Shown: positions 25,637 to 33,559, counted from the stretch's first letter. The stretch is 42,732 nucleotides of DNA from JOPF133 sp052144935 (GCA_052144935.1 JBKQPR010000094.1:1-42732); one strand, 5' to 3'. The notes: generated by a model from the letters alone, not told the origin. A program made the numbers and translations.

Positions 25637-25962
25637 GCGGGGCGGACGGCCATTGTCGCCGACCCACCGAGACCGAAAAACGGATTCGTGTGGAGGGCAG
25701 GCAAGTTTCCGGAAAGCCCGTTTTCCGCTTTGCGGCCTGGCGTCTTCGGTTCCGCCTGGGGTTCCCCTTTGGAAAAGGGGGCGGCTTGACGATGGGCAGC
25801 GCGACGTGACTTTTCCAAATCCTTCTCTAATCGCTCCAGCCGCTTCTTCAACCGCTTATTTTTAAACCGAGCCTGTTCGAGCTGTTGCTGCAAAAGGCGA
25901 TTGTCGCGTTCGAGTTGCTCGACCCGTTCTTGGTAGCTGTTTGGAGTGCAGGGCGCCTGCAT
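25621..25962 (-). mobile_element. Transposase N-terminal remnant (IS66-like)
   Basis: A 113-residue frame on the minus strand. ERVEQLERDNRLLQQQLEQA and a lysine/arginine-rich coiled coil are followed by HRQAAPFSKGEPQAEPKTPG, a combination typical of the N-terminus of IS66-like transposases, where a zinc ribbon and DDE domain should come next. Here it ends after 40 unrelated residues (HTNPFFGLGGSATMAVRPAQ), so the catalytic part is absent. It adjoins the truncated toxin. Terminal repeats and target duplication were not identified. Confidence 0.6.
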
Positions 25963-26125
25963 GGGGAAGGATCAGGATAATCAATCGCCGCCCAAAAGTC
26001 CAGCCCTTTCTTCAAAAGACTACTCCCTTCCCTGGGATTTGCCCGGCATCGTGGCCGCAAGTTGCTATTAATAAAAGACTTCACCCCGGTAGACAAATAC
26101 AAACAATCGCTGTGCTGTATACTGC

Positions 26126-26143
26126 TTGACGTGACCACGTCAA
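26126..26143. promoter_or_regulatory. 18-bp palindrome, possible operator
   Basis: TTGACGTGACCACGTCAA consists of perfect 8-base arms around AC. Its last A is the first base of an ATG. It sits at the head of the lower-GC patch; which regulator would bind is unknown. Confidence 0.4.
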
Positions 26144-26397
26144 TGTCCCAAAACGGCGGGGTTCGGTCTCTAAGGGCTAAGGTCTCTCGCATATTGTTAG
26201 CACTCCTAAGCTCAGCTCTATTTCGGCCCGCCTTAGCGCAGACGGCTCCACAAAACAGATACTTTATCTGCATGGGCACGGAATCGAAAAAGCTCACCTC
26301 GGGGACGCTCTGGCTTTACAGCTATTCATGGTGTACTGAACCGTACCGGGGCTTCAGAACAGAAATACCTGGTAATCTGATCGACAGGAGGGAAACC
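26143..26397 (+). other. Open segment with a second signal-peptide-like start
   Basis: This stretch is open in the same frame as the secreted protein that follows. From ATG 26143 it reads MSQNGGVRSLRAKVSRILLA then a hydrophobic core and ALAQTAP, much like an exported protein, then RYFICMGTESKKLTSG. Either a truncated exported gene is fused in frame to the next one, or the frame is open by chance. The base composition is lower in GC than the flanks. The downstream start at 26398 has a strong ribosome site, so I treat that as the true gene. Confidence 0.3.
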
Positions 26398-26880
26398 ATG
26401 CTCCGTGTTCGACGTACCTTCGTAGCGCTGATTGCGTTTGCCCTGTTCCTAGACGCGCAAACCCTGCCTGCCCAGCAGGACACCAACTCCGCGCCGCCGC
26501 CTCCCGCCTTTTCGGGCGTCTGGGCTGAGATGCGGCCGGCCAGCGGTCCGCCGATGAGAATCAAGCTCTCTCAGAATGGCTCGCAAGTGATGGTCTGGTC
26601 GAGCTATTCCGATTCCTTCCCCGACCGCGTCTTTGGTACGGCGACCATCAAGAACGGCGTCGCCACCTGGTCGGCGCCGCAAGGCTGCGTGGAACGGTTC
26701 CGGTCGCCCGGTTACAACTATGACAACCCGGGTACGAACACATTTGCTCTGTCGTTCCTGCAAGCGGCTGGCCAGCCGGGGCCAGTCCTGGTGTACACGC
26801 AAGTGACCCAGTGGAACGTACCGTGCGGTGGTCATCCGATCGGCACCGAGGGAATACAGAAACTGCTGGCAAGCAACTAG
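26398..26880 (+). CDS. Small secreted protein of unknown function
   Basis: A 160-residue exported protein. The signal peptide (MLRVRRTFVALIAFALFLDA) ends near LPAQQ, followed by a Pro-rich linker and FSGVWAEMRPASGPPMRIKL, SQNGSQVMVWSSYSDSFPD, VFGTATIKNGVATWSAPQGC and a C-terminal beta-rich segment with one more cysteine (NVPCGGHP), so one disulphide is possible. The start is supported by AGGAGG six bases upstream. The layout resembles small lipocalin-like secreted proteins, but no family is claimed. Same-frame sequence upstream could extend it to 26143. Confidence 0.6.
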   Translation: MLRVRRTFVALIAFALFLDAQTLPAQQDTNSAPPPPAFSGVWAEMRPASGPPMRIKLSQNGSQVMVWSSYSDSFPDRVFGTATIKNGVATWSAPQGCVERFRSPGYNYDNPGTNTFALSFLQAAGQPGPVLVYTQVTQWNVPCGGHPIGTEGIQKLLASN

Positions 26881-27314
26881 CCGTAGCGCTGTCTATACGT
26901 GGACTCTGGAGACTACCAGCGGGCCAAGCACACCGACCCGGTGCGTCAGACTCAATGGAATGAAAACCCACTTGTCGGGAGCTTATCGGAAACCATGCCA
27001 GTACCGGAATGTACGCGCGATCCGACTTCTACCGTGCCTCCATGGTCTTGCAGTAGGGCACACGGGCCACGGTGATCGTAGCCGCAGCGGCGGCCCCGCA
27101 TTTGTCCACCGAAGGCTCGGGTGAAGTCGCGGTCAAGTTAGCCACCCCAGCGTTCATGGTTCCGGCCACCCGCCACGTTATGCTTCCACAGCTTCCTTTG
27201 GACATATACATCGAGTCGTACTTTTCGACCCCGCATCAGTTTTGTTTCGCCCGCAGCGCATTTGCATTTAACGCATCAGCCAGACTACACACTTACAGGA
27301 AAGAGATTAGCGGG
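26881..27314. other. Intergenic, lower GC, no convincing gene
   Basis: About 430 bases between the secreted protein and the convergent GH130 gene. A minus-strand frame at 27211-27029 (MYMSKGSCGSITWRVAGTMN... ending VARVPYCKTMEAR) reads like part of an exported beta-sandwich protein but has no start context or partner, so it may be a remnant. No hairpin with a T-run was identified. Confidence 0.5.
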
Positions 27315-28250
27315 CTACTTTGCCGGCCTGCCGTGATCCAGGCACAGCGCGACCAGGTCGGAGATATTCGCTTCACCCACACACATGACCGTGTCTGCGC
27401 CGCCCCAATAGATTTTTACCGTTCCATCGGATTCCGGAACGGCGCCACAGGTGAAGACCACGTTGTGAACATATCCAGTGATCTCCCAGGGATCTTCGGG
27501 CTGCAAAATCCACGAGTCGCACACGCCAATGATCTTCGCCGGATTCAGCAGGTCGTGAAGCGCAACCCCCAGACGATAGACCGACCCGTCCATGGTTTGG
27601 AAGACTCCGTGATAGATCGAAAGCCAACCCCGGTCCGTCTTTATCGGCGGCGCGCCGGGACCGATCTTCATTTCATCCCAGTGATATGGTTCGGGCCTCA
27701 TGATGAGCTGCGATTGGCCCCAAAAGCATAGATCCGGAGAATAGGAAATCCAGATTGACCACGGCGCGATTTCCGAATGGGGACGGTCGAGCCGGGCATA
27801 CAGTCCGTCAAACTTCTCGGGAAAGATCACCACATTCCGGTAGTCCGCTTCCGTGATCAGCGAGACCTTTTCCAGCCTGCGGAAATCACTCGTCCTGGCC
27901 AGGGCGATCCGCACTCCATTTCGCGAGTAGGCGCTGTAGGTGATGATGTACTCCCCTTCCAACGGAGTCACGCGCGGATCTTCCACGCCGAACTCTTCGT
28001 AGGCCGCAAAAGGGCCGTCCTGCGCAGGGACCAGAAAGGGCTCCGCATCGGCGGTGAAGTGGAATCCGTCGGGACTGCGGGCCAAACCGATGATGGACCG
28101 GCCCGTGCGGAGATGGGACCGGAAAAGCATGATGTATTCGCCTTCATGCTTCACCACCGCGGCGTTGTGAACGGTCTCCACCGGGTAGGGAATCGCCGCC
28201 TTGGTAAGGATGGGATTGCGGGCGTATCGTCTAACGATCTCCGGCCTCAT
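27315..28250 (-). CDS. Glycoside hydrolase family 130 (beta-mannoside phosphorylase-like)
   Basis: A 311-residue five-bladed beta-propeller enzyme. Seen: RYARNPILTKAAIPYPVETV, HNAAVVKHEGEYIMLFRSHL, EFGVEDPRVTPLEGEYI with the catalytic aspartate (EDPR), and KIGPGAPPIKTDRGWLSIYH with the ligand-binding lysine region. GH130 enzymes phosphorolyse or hydrolyse beta-mannosides. Start at MRPEIVRRYA; the ATG overlaps the stop of the upstream glycosyltransferase (ATGA). Together they likely build and recycle a mannose-containing glycan. Exact substrate not assignable. Confidence 0.88.
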   Translation of the reverse strand: MRPEIVRRYARNPILTKAAIPYPVETVHNAAVVKHEGEYIMLFRSHLRTGRSIIGLARSPDGFHFTADAEPFLVPAQDGPFAAYEEFGVEDPRVTPLEGEYIITYSAYSRNGVRIALARTSDFRRLEKVSLITEADYRNVVIFPEKFDGLYARLDRPHSEIAPWSIWISYSPDLCFWGQSQLIMRPEPYHWDEMKIGPGAPPIKTDRGWLSIYHGVFQTMDGSVYRLGVALHDLLNPAKIIGVCDSWILQPEDPWEITGYVHNVVFTCGAVPESDGTVKIYWGGADTVMCVGEANISDLVALCLDHGRPAK

Positions 28251-29272
28251 GACCTTCTCTTCGCCTCCAGATCGAAAACGGTAGCGTAAACCCGTTCGTA
28301 CGCCTCCACCATGGTTTGGATCGAAAAGCATTGCCGAACCCGCTCGCGGCAGGTGCTGCGATCGATTTCGGAAAGGCGCGCGAGTGCTTCGACTGCCTGG
28401 TTCACGTTGTTGACCAGAAACCCCGTCTGCCCGTCCTTGATCACCTCGCGGCAGGATCCCAGGTCCATGGCGATCACCGGCACGCCGGCCGCATTGGCTT
28501 CCGCCAGCACCAGTCCGAATCGCTCCGGGATGGTGTTCAGATGGACCAAAGCACAGGCGCGCGCGAACAATTCGTTTTTTTCCGCCACGCCCACCGGCCC
28601 GATATAGCAGGCTCTTCGATCGTCGACGTGCGGCTTAATCCTTTCCCGGTAATAGACTTCGTCCTGGATGATTCCCGCGATGATCAAACGCCGGCCGCTC
28701 AGGCGTGCGACCTCGATGGCCAGATGGACACCCTTATCCGGGTGAATCCGGCCCAGAAAGATCAGGTCGTCGCCGCCGGATTCCCGCAGAGGGTACAACG
28801 AGAGGTCGATCCCGTTGTAGACTGTCGCCAGGTAATTCAGCCCCGCCGCGCGGTCGGAGTCGCTGATGGAAACAAAATACCCGTCACGATACTTCTGGTA
28901 GACGGGCATGATTCGGGGCGACGAGAACCCGTGGATAGTGGTGAGGACCGGCGTCTTCACCAGCCGGCTGTAAGTCAACGCCATGAAGTCGTAGTGACTG
29001 TGGATAAGGTCAAACTCGGTAGCGTGCTCGAACGCTTCGGAGATGTGAAGGTATTCGGCTACTTTCGGATCGGCTGCCGGATCCTCTTCATATCCTCTGT
29101 CGACCACGGCATGAAGCTGAGCGCGAGTCACCGAATCACCGCTGGCGAACAAGGTCACATCCCAGCCGCGGGCGACGAGTCCTTCGGTGATGTTGCTGGC
29201 CACCGTCTCCCAGGCGCCATATTGCCGGGGAGGCGTTCGCCAGGCTACCGGCGACAGGACCGCCACTCTCAT
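28247..29272 (-). CDS. Glycosyltransferase family 4 (GT-B)
   Basis: A 341-residue retaining GT-B glycosyltransferase. Seen: MRVAVLSPVAWRTPPRQYGA, LIHSHYDF, VYNGIDLSLYPL, FLGRIHPDKGVHLAIEVARL and the C-terminal sugar-nucleotide site ERFGLVLAEANAAGVPVIAM (E-x7-E type). It transfers a sugar from a nucleotide donor, cytoplasmically. The start at 29272 is the conserved MRVAVLSP; earlier in-frame codons are unlike the family. The stop overlaps the GH130 start; a small membrane protein gene lies 20 bases upstream and may be co-transcribed. Confidence 0.9.
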   Translation of the reverse strand: MRVAVLSPVAWRTPPRQYGAWETVASNITEGLVARGWDVTLFASGDSVTRAQLHAVVDRGYEEDPAADPKVAEYLHISEAFEHATEFDLIHSHYDFMALTYSRLVKTPVLTTIHGFSSPRIMPVYQKYRDGYFVSISDSDRAAGLNYLATVYNGIDLSLYPLRESGGDDLIFLGRIHPDKGVHLAIEVARLSGRRLIIAGIIQDEVYYRERIKPHVDDRRACYIGPVGVAEKNELFARACALVHLNTIPERFGLVLAEANAAGVPVIAMDLGSCREVIKDGQTGFLVNNVNQAVEALARLSEIDRSTCRERVRQCFSIQTMVEAYERVYATVFDLEAKRRS

Positions 29273-29292
29273 CTTCGGAATGACGGTGCCGC

Positions 29293-29571
29293 TCACCAGC
29301 GCCGCGATTGGCGATGCGCGCCGCCGCCCAGCCCGCCCAGATCGAAGATCACCGCCAGCAGCAGCCACAAAAGATTGACTCCCGACGTCGGCATATTGCT
29401 GTTTATTTCCCATGCGTACACGATCGTGGTGAGCGGCAGGAAAATGAAGCCGAGTACCGGCAGCACCAGGCCACCGTGGAATGCGTGCTGCAGGTAGGTC
29501 GAGTAGATCCACATCAACACCAGCGCGACGCGCGGAAACAGCAGGATGATGAGCAGGAGGAAACAAGGCAT
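29293..29571 (-). CDS. Small integral membrane protein
   Basis: A 92-residue protein with three hydrophobic segments: LLLIILLFPRVALVLMWIYS (about 5-24), LVLPVLGFIFLPLTTIVYAW (about 35-54) and VNLLWLLLAVIFDLGGLGGG (about 66-85). The LPLTTIVYAW and DLGG patterns recur in small acidobacterial membrane proteins, from memory. The start ATG 29571 precedes the first span directly. It points into the glycosyltransferase 20 bases downstream. Confidence 0.72.
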   Translation of the reverse strand: MPCFLLLIILLFPRVALVLMWIYSTYLQHAFHGGLVLPVLGFIFLPLTTIVYAWEINSNMPTSGVNLLWLLLAVIFDLGGLGGGAHRQSRRW

Positions 29572-30109
29572 AGTCAGTCTCAAGCCTACGAAATCATTTG
29601 CAAAGCTGGGAATCTTAGAGCACGCGCGGTGCCGTTCAGGCGAAAGCGATCGGGCCGCCGGGATCCGGGGTTCCGGCGTAAGCTGCCGCGGAATACGGGT
29701 TTGCCGGATCGGCTGGCGAAGCAAAGACTGCACTCGCTGTGGCGGATTTTGCACGCGGCTTTTCGGGGCGGAGGTAATCGGTGGAAACATACAAAGCCGT
29801 ATTCCTGGGGGTGCCGAAGGACCTGGCCAAGGCGGCCGGGATCGGGAACCCCACTCGCCAACAACTGGCACGGTTGGCCAGAGTTTGTGAGCCCCGCGGA
29901 GGGCAGCCTCGTTTTTGCGCGCAGCCGGCGGAAGTTCACGCACGTTGAGCAGGTTTCCGAAGCGATACCCAACAAAACTATTGCCCCGCTAGCCCCTTTG
30001 GAGTATGCTGAAGGTGACGTGGATTGATTTAGGGTCCGTCCGGGGCCTGGCTAATTGCAACCACGAAAAAAAGTGCTAAAGGTGAGTCGGTCTGTTCGAA
30101 AACATTTCG
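29572..30109. other. Divergent intergenic region
   Basis: About 540 bases between divergent genes. A short frame (GTG 29781 to TGA 29948, METYKAVFLGVPKDLAKAAG onward) has codon-like bias only in its first half and is not called. Towards 30000-30109 lies the 5' leader of the gene at 30180: an ATG 30004 could start a 23-residue peptide, and TCGAAA-ACA-TTTCGA forms a small hairpin just before the terminator. Confidence 0.5.
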
Positions 30110-30145
30110 ACCCTGGCGCCTTTGGGCTCCAGGGTTTTTTGTTTT
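30110..30145 (+). terminator. Leader terminator upstream of the gene at 30180
   Basis: ACCCTGGCGCC (30110-30120), loop TTTG, then GGCTCCAGGGT (30125-30135) form a stem with one mismatch, followed by TTTTTTGTTTT. This is a textbook intrinsic terminator. The next gene on the left is on the other strand, so no upstream rightward transcript needs stopping; the gene starts 35 bases further on with its own ribosome site. The arrangement is that of an attenuator or riboswitch. Confidence 0.75.
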
Positions 30146-30179
30146 GGTGGGCCGCTTCGCCGGATGCTGGAGGAATCAC

Positions 30180-30596
30180 ATGAGCGTCTGGTCCGGCGCC
30201 GAGCCAGCCAGCCCCCCGCTTTCTACCGGCGAGGGTGCTCTGGTGTCCGTTTCTATCAACGTGGAGCCGCGCAACCTGGAATCCCTACTGGAAGCGCTGG
30301 CGCAACTCGACTTTCCCATTAATCCGCAAATCTATCACGACGCCGCCCTGGTGTATCTCTACCCCAACGGCCGCGAAGAGACCCAGGCGGCCACCCTGGT
30401 GGAGTTCCCGGCTTATCAGGAGCGCCTGCCGCAAGTCCGCGCGGCCCTCGCTGCATTTGGGTTTGATCCGTCGATTGTGTACGTTGCCGGCATGATGGAC
30501 TCGATCCATGCGGAGCGGCCCCTGGAACCGGCGCCGCCCGGCGCGCCGTACCAATCCCGCTACCGGGTGAAGCATCGAACCGCCGCCATGGCCTGA
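30180..30596 (+). CDS. Hypothetical protein, possible ACT-like fold
   Basis: A 138-residue soluble protein of no recognised family. After a Pro/Ser-rich start, VSVSINVEPRNLESLLEALA, FPINPQIYHDAALVYLYPNG and TLVEFPAYQERLPQVRAALA, FGFDPSIVYVAGMMDSIHAE suggest a beta-alpha-beta fold of the ACT/ferredoxin-like kind, followed by a disordered, proline-rich tail. The start is backed by GGAGG eight bases upstream. An intrinsic terminator in its 5' leader suggests conditional expression. It is the last gene before the branched-chain amino acid operon, 1 kb away; a link is only a guess. Confidence 0.65.
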   Translation: MSVWSGAEPASPPLSTGEGALVSVSINVEPRNLESLLEALAQLDFPINPQIYHDAALVYLYPNGREETQAATLVEFPAYQERLPQVRAALAAFGFDPSIVYVAGMMDSIHAERPLEPAPPGAPYQSRYRVKHRTAAMA

Positions 30597-30797
30597 CGCA
30601 AACCGCCGTTCGCAAAAGCATTCACAGCGCAACCTTCGTTTTTTCAACAACTTGGCCCCTCGGATTTCGGACTCCAGCCTCCTCTCGTGCTATATCTGGA
30701 AACGGGAGACTGCTCTGTGACCGTCTACGCTTATCCCGAACGCAACGACCCTATGCACGCCACGGTCCCAGCACGTACACTCGCCGGCGGAATTTTA

Positions 30798-30868
30798 CCA
30801 AACGGAGCCATTTTGCCGTTGAACATGCACAAAACAAACCGGATGCGCCGCACGAAGCGAACCCGTTT
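30798..30868. repeat. 71-bp direct repeat, copy 1
   Basis: Begins CCAAACGGAGCCATTTTGCC and ends GCGAACCCGTTT. It matches 31040-31110 without gaps and at roughly 85 percent identity by eye. Non-coding. Such AAACAAACC-containing repeats are a known nuisance in Solibacter and planctomycete genomes, from memory. Confidence 0.85.
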
Positions 30869-31039
30869 GGTCCTCTCGCCCAGTCCCTGCAACGAGCCGG
30901 CCCAACGGCGCCGCGTCATGGAGAGATGTTCCCATTTTGTGCATCCCCGGCCGTCTCTGGCAGTGCCGGTCGTCCGCCCAGAGTTGCCCATTGCGGGACT
31001 GCCTCGTACGGCTGCCCCGTCGCACCGCCGGCAAGATCG

Positions 31040-31110
31040 CCAAACGGACCCATTTTGCCACTGAACATCGACAAAACAAACCAGATGAACTCTGCGAAGC
31101 GAACCCGTTT
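31040..31110. repeat. 71-bp direct repeat, copy 2
   Basis: Second copy of 30798-30868, 242 bases downstream, beginning CCAAACGGACCCATTTTGCC. Confidence 0.85.
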
Positions 31111-31231
31111 TTTCCCCTTGATGAGGCTGGCCCTGCTCGTCGCCCCGCCGTCTTCGCTGGATCCCTGGCACGAGGTCCGCTTCGCCCTGCCCGTGGCCCC
31201 ACTCCGGTCCCATCCATCGATGCCCCTGCTC

Positions 31232-31466
31232 GCGGCCTCACTCCATCGCTGCTCCTGCTGGCGGCCCGCGCCCATCCATCGCCCCTTCTCGCGGCCCCAC
31301 TCCATCGCTGCTCCTGCTGGCGGCCCGCACCCATACATCGCCCCTGCTCGCGGCCCCACTTCATCGCTGCCCCTGCTGGCGGCCCGCTCCCATCCATCGC
31401 CCCGCTCGCGGCCCCACTCCATCGCTGCCCCTGCTGGCGGCCCGCGCCCAACCATCGCCCCTTCTC
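31232..31466. repeat. 59-bp tandem repeat, four copies
   Basis: Units begin GCGGCC(C/T)CACT at 31232, 31291, 31350 and 31408 (periods 59, 59, 58); a degenerate fifth starts near 31467. Each contains CCATCGCTGC and CTGCTGGCGGCCCGC. Long frames cross it on both strands but their protein versions (GPPAGAAM-like repeats) look like translated repeat DNA, so no gene is called. The surrounding 30597-31570 has no supported gene at all. Confidence 0.9.
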
Positions 31467-31570
31467 TCGGCCCCACGCCGCGCCCATCCATCCTTATGAC
31501 TACTGGCGGCTCCACTCGCGGCCCGGTCTCCCCAAATGTCCTCATCAATTTAATTAATGCTTGTGCCCAC

Positions 31571-31599
31571 TTGCATTTGCAAAACTTCTGGGTTATTCT
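31571..31599 (+). promoter_or_regulatory. Promoter of the ilv operon
   Basis: TTGCAT (31571-31576), a 17-base spacer and TATTCT (31594-31599) fit a sigma70 promoter. Transcription would start near 31606, about ten bases before the leader-peptide ATG. Confidence 0.65.
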
Positions 31600-31615
31600 C
31601 AGAGTTCAGTCCCCG

Positions 31616-31717
31616 ATGCCCACGCGCAATACAGGCCGGCTGGTTCAAGCGCTTAATCCCACCATCGCGATTCCTGTAAGCATTATTATTCTGGTCATCG
31701 TAGCCGGCCCCGTCTGA
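31616..31717 (+). CDS. Ile/Val/Leu-rich attenuation leader peptide
   Basis: A 33-residue frame, MPTRNTGRLVQALNPTIAIP then VSIIILVIVAGPV. Six Ile, five Val and three Leu make 14 of 33 residues; residues 16-33 hold all the Ile codons including three in a row. This matches the plan of the enteric ilvGMEDA leader peptide, in which stalling at Ile, Val or Leu codons decides whether the terminator forms. It lies about ten bases after the predicted start of transcription and 22 bases before an intrinsic terminator, with ilvB next. Its start has no strong ribosome site. The mechanism is inferred from layout. Confidence 0.8.
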   Translation: MPTRNTGRLVQALNPTIAIPVSIIILVIVAGPV

Positions 31718-31739
31718 CGGCCAGCGGGAACTAAGTTCC

Positions 31740-31786
31740 AAAGGCCATCGGCGGGGAAAACAAACCCGGCTGATGGCCTTTTTTGT
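31740..31786 (+). terminator. ilv attenuator terminator
   Basis: AAGGCCATC (31741-31749) pairs with GATGGCCTT (31772-31780), with further GGG/CCC pairing inside and loop AAAACAAA; TTTTTTG follows. It lies between the leader peptide stop and ilvB, so it should stop transcription when the leader is translated smoothly. Upstream segments (GGAAC-TAA-GTTCC near 31727-31739 and CCGTC-T-GACGG) could form alternative structures; the antiterminator itself was not worked out. Confidence 0.85.
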
Positions 31787-31831
31787 TAGGTATGGCTTGT
31801 TCCAAGTCACTTTTTGGGAGCGGAAGAACCT

Positions 31832-33559
31832 ATGTCGACGTTGATGAGCGGTGCACGAATGCTGCTGGAATGCCTGGTCCGGGAGGGCGTGGACTGCATG
31901 TTCGGCTATCCCGGCGGGGTCACCCTCCCGCTTTATGACATGCTGTACGACCATCATATCCGCCACATCCTGGTGCGCCACGAGGAAAATGCCGCCTTCG
32001 CCGCGGAAGGATACGCGCGGGCCACCGGGAAAGTGGGCGTCTGCTGCGCCACTTCCGGCCCCGGCGCCACCAACCTGACCACCGGCCTCGTGGACGCCAT
32101 GATGGATTCCATCCCCATCGTCGCCATCACCGGCCAGGTGTCCACCAAGCTCATCGGCAGCGATGCCTTTCAGGAGGCCGACACCTTCGGCATCACGCGC
32201 CCGTGCACCAAGCACAACTACCTGGTGAAGAACCTCGACGATCTGGGGCAGGCCATCCATGAAGCCTTCTACGTGGCGGCCAGCGGCCGGCCCGGACCCG
32301 TGCTGGTGGATATTACCAAGGACGTCCTGCAAGGCCAGGGGCACTACCAGCCGGTCACCTCGGTTCATCTGCCGGGGTACAAGGTTTTCACCGAGGGTCA
32401 CACCGGCCAGATCCGCCGGGCCGCGCAGCTCATTCAGGAATCGGCGCGTCCGCTGGTCTATTCGGGCGGCGGAATTATAGCGGCGGGCGCGGCCCAAGAA
32501 CTGCGCGAGTTCGTCGAGTTGGCCGGCACGCCCGCGGTGAACACCCTGATGGGCCTGGGCGGCCTCCCCTCCATGCATCCCAATTTCATCAGCATGCCCG
32601 GCATGCATGGCAGCTACGCCGCCAATATGGCGATGAGCAACGCCGACCTGCTGATTGCGCTGGGTGTGCGCTTCGACGACCGCGTGACCGGCCGTCTGGC
32701 CGCCTTTGCGCCGCATGCCAAAGTGATCCACGTCGATATCGACCCCGCCGAGATCGGCAAGAACCGCGCCCCCGATGTGCCCATCGTCGGCGATGTGAAG
32801 CGCGTTTTGGCCAAGCTCAACAAGCTGCTGGCGGAGACCCAGCCGCCCGCCGACGAGAAACTGGCCGCGGCGCGGCGCGCCTGGTGGCGGCAGATCCGCC
32901 AGTGGAAAGAGGAACACCCGCTGGAGGTGGTGAAGAGCGACAGCGAGATCAAGCCGCAGCACCTCATGGGCGAAATCGATCGCATCTCGCAGGGCAACGC
33001 CATCGTGGCTTCCGATGTGGGCCAGCACCAGATGTGGGCCGCGCAGCTCATCCGCTTCAACGAGCCGCGGTTGTGGCTGAATTCCGGCGGCCTGGGTTCC
33101 ATGGGCTTCGGCCTGCCCGCGGCGATTGGCGCGCAGTTCGCCCGGCCCGACAAGCTGGTGTTTGCGATTGTGGGCGATGGCGGCTTCCAGATGTCCATTC
33201 CGGAGCTGGCCACCGTGGCCAGTTACGGGCTGCCCATCAAAATCGTGGTGATGAACAACGGCTACCTGGGCATGGTGCGCCAGTGGCAGACCTTGTTCTA
33301 CAACAACCGGCTGAGCGCGGTGGAGCTGGATTGCTTCCCCGACGCCGAAAAGCTGGCGGGCGCGTACGGCTTCAAGGGCCGCACCATCGACAAGCCGTGG
33401 GAACTCGCGCCCGCGCTGGACGAGGCCGTGCGGGAACCCGGGCCGTACCTGTTGAACGTGAAGGTGACGCCCCTCGAAAGCGTCTACCCGATGGTGCCCG
33501 CCGGCGGCGCCATCAACGAGATGGTCCTGGGACCGCCCCAACCGGTGGCGGCCAAGTGA
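31832..33559 (+). CDS. ilvB: Acetolactate synthase large subunit
   Basis: A 575-residue thiamine-diphosphate enzyme; it makes 2-acetolactate from two pyruvates or 2-aceto-2-hydroxybutyrate from pyruvate and 2-oxobutyrate. Seen: MFGYPGGVTLPLYDML, the ThDP glutamate in RHEENAAFAAEGYAR, SGPGATNLTTGL, FDDRVTGRL, and the ThDP/Mg motif GDGGFQMSIPELATVASYGL with NNGYLGMVRQWQ. Length is normal for AHAS. ATG 31832 was preferred to a TTG six codons earlier. First structural gene of the operon, behind the attenuator; ilvN follows after 24 bases. Confidence 0.97.
   Translation: MSTLMSGARMLLECLVREGVDCMFGYPGGVTLPLYDMLYDHHIRHILVRHEENAAFAAEGYARATGKVGVCCATSGPGATNLTTGLVDAMMDSIPIVAITGQVSTKLIGSDAFQEADTFGITRPCTKHNYLVKNLDDLGQAIHEAFYVAASGRPGPVLVDITKDVLQGQGHYQPVTSVHLPGYKVFTEGHTGQIRRAAQLIQESARPLVYSGGGIIAAGAAQELREFVELAGTPAVNTLMGLGGLPSMHPNFISMPGMHGSYAANMAMSNADLLIALGVRFDDRVTGRLAAFAPHAKVIHVDIDPAEIGKNRAPDVPIVGDVKRVLAKLNKLLAETQPPADEKLAAARRAWWRQIRQWKEEHPLEVVKSDSEIKPQHLMGEIDRISQGNAIVASDVGQHQMWAAQLIRFNEPRLWLNSGGLGSMGFGLPAAIGAQFARPDKLVFAIVGDGGFQMSIPELATVASYGLPIKIVVMNNGYLGMVRQWQTLFYNNRLSAVELDCFPDAEKLAGAYGFKGRTIDKPWELAPALDEAVREPGPYLLNVKVTPLESVYPMVPAGGAINEMVLGPPQPVAAK

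Noticed and set aside
27029..27211. Minus-strand 60-residue frame with GSCGSITWRVAGTMN
   Set aside because: Reads like part of an exported protein but lacks a signal peptide and ribosome site; mentioned only as a possible remnant.
29781..29948. Short frame METYKAVFLGVPKDLAKAAG...
   Set aside because: Codon bias looks coding only for the first 25-30 codons, the second half looks random, and no family is recognised.
30030..30109. Match of the leader to a known riboswitch (SAM-II-like GTGCTAAAGG)
   Set aside because: Only a few bases agree and the required pseudoknot stems could not be drawn; kept as an unnamed leader.
30795..31548. Long Gly/Ala/Arg-rich frames on both strands over the tandem repeats
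   Set aside because: They are direct translations of the 59-bp and 71-bp repeats, overlap each other in several frames, and have no ribosome sites or recognisable domains.
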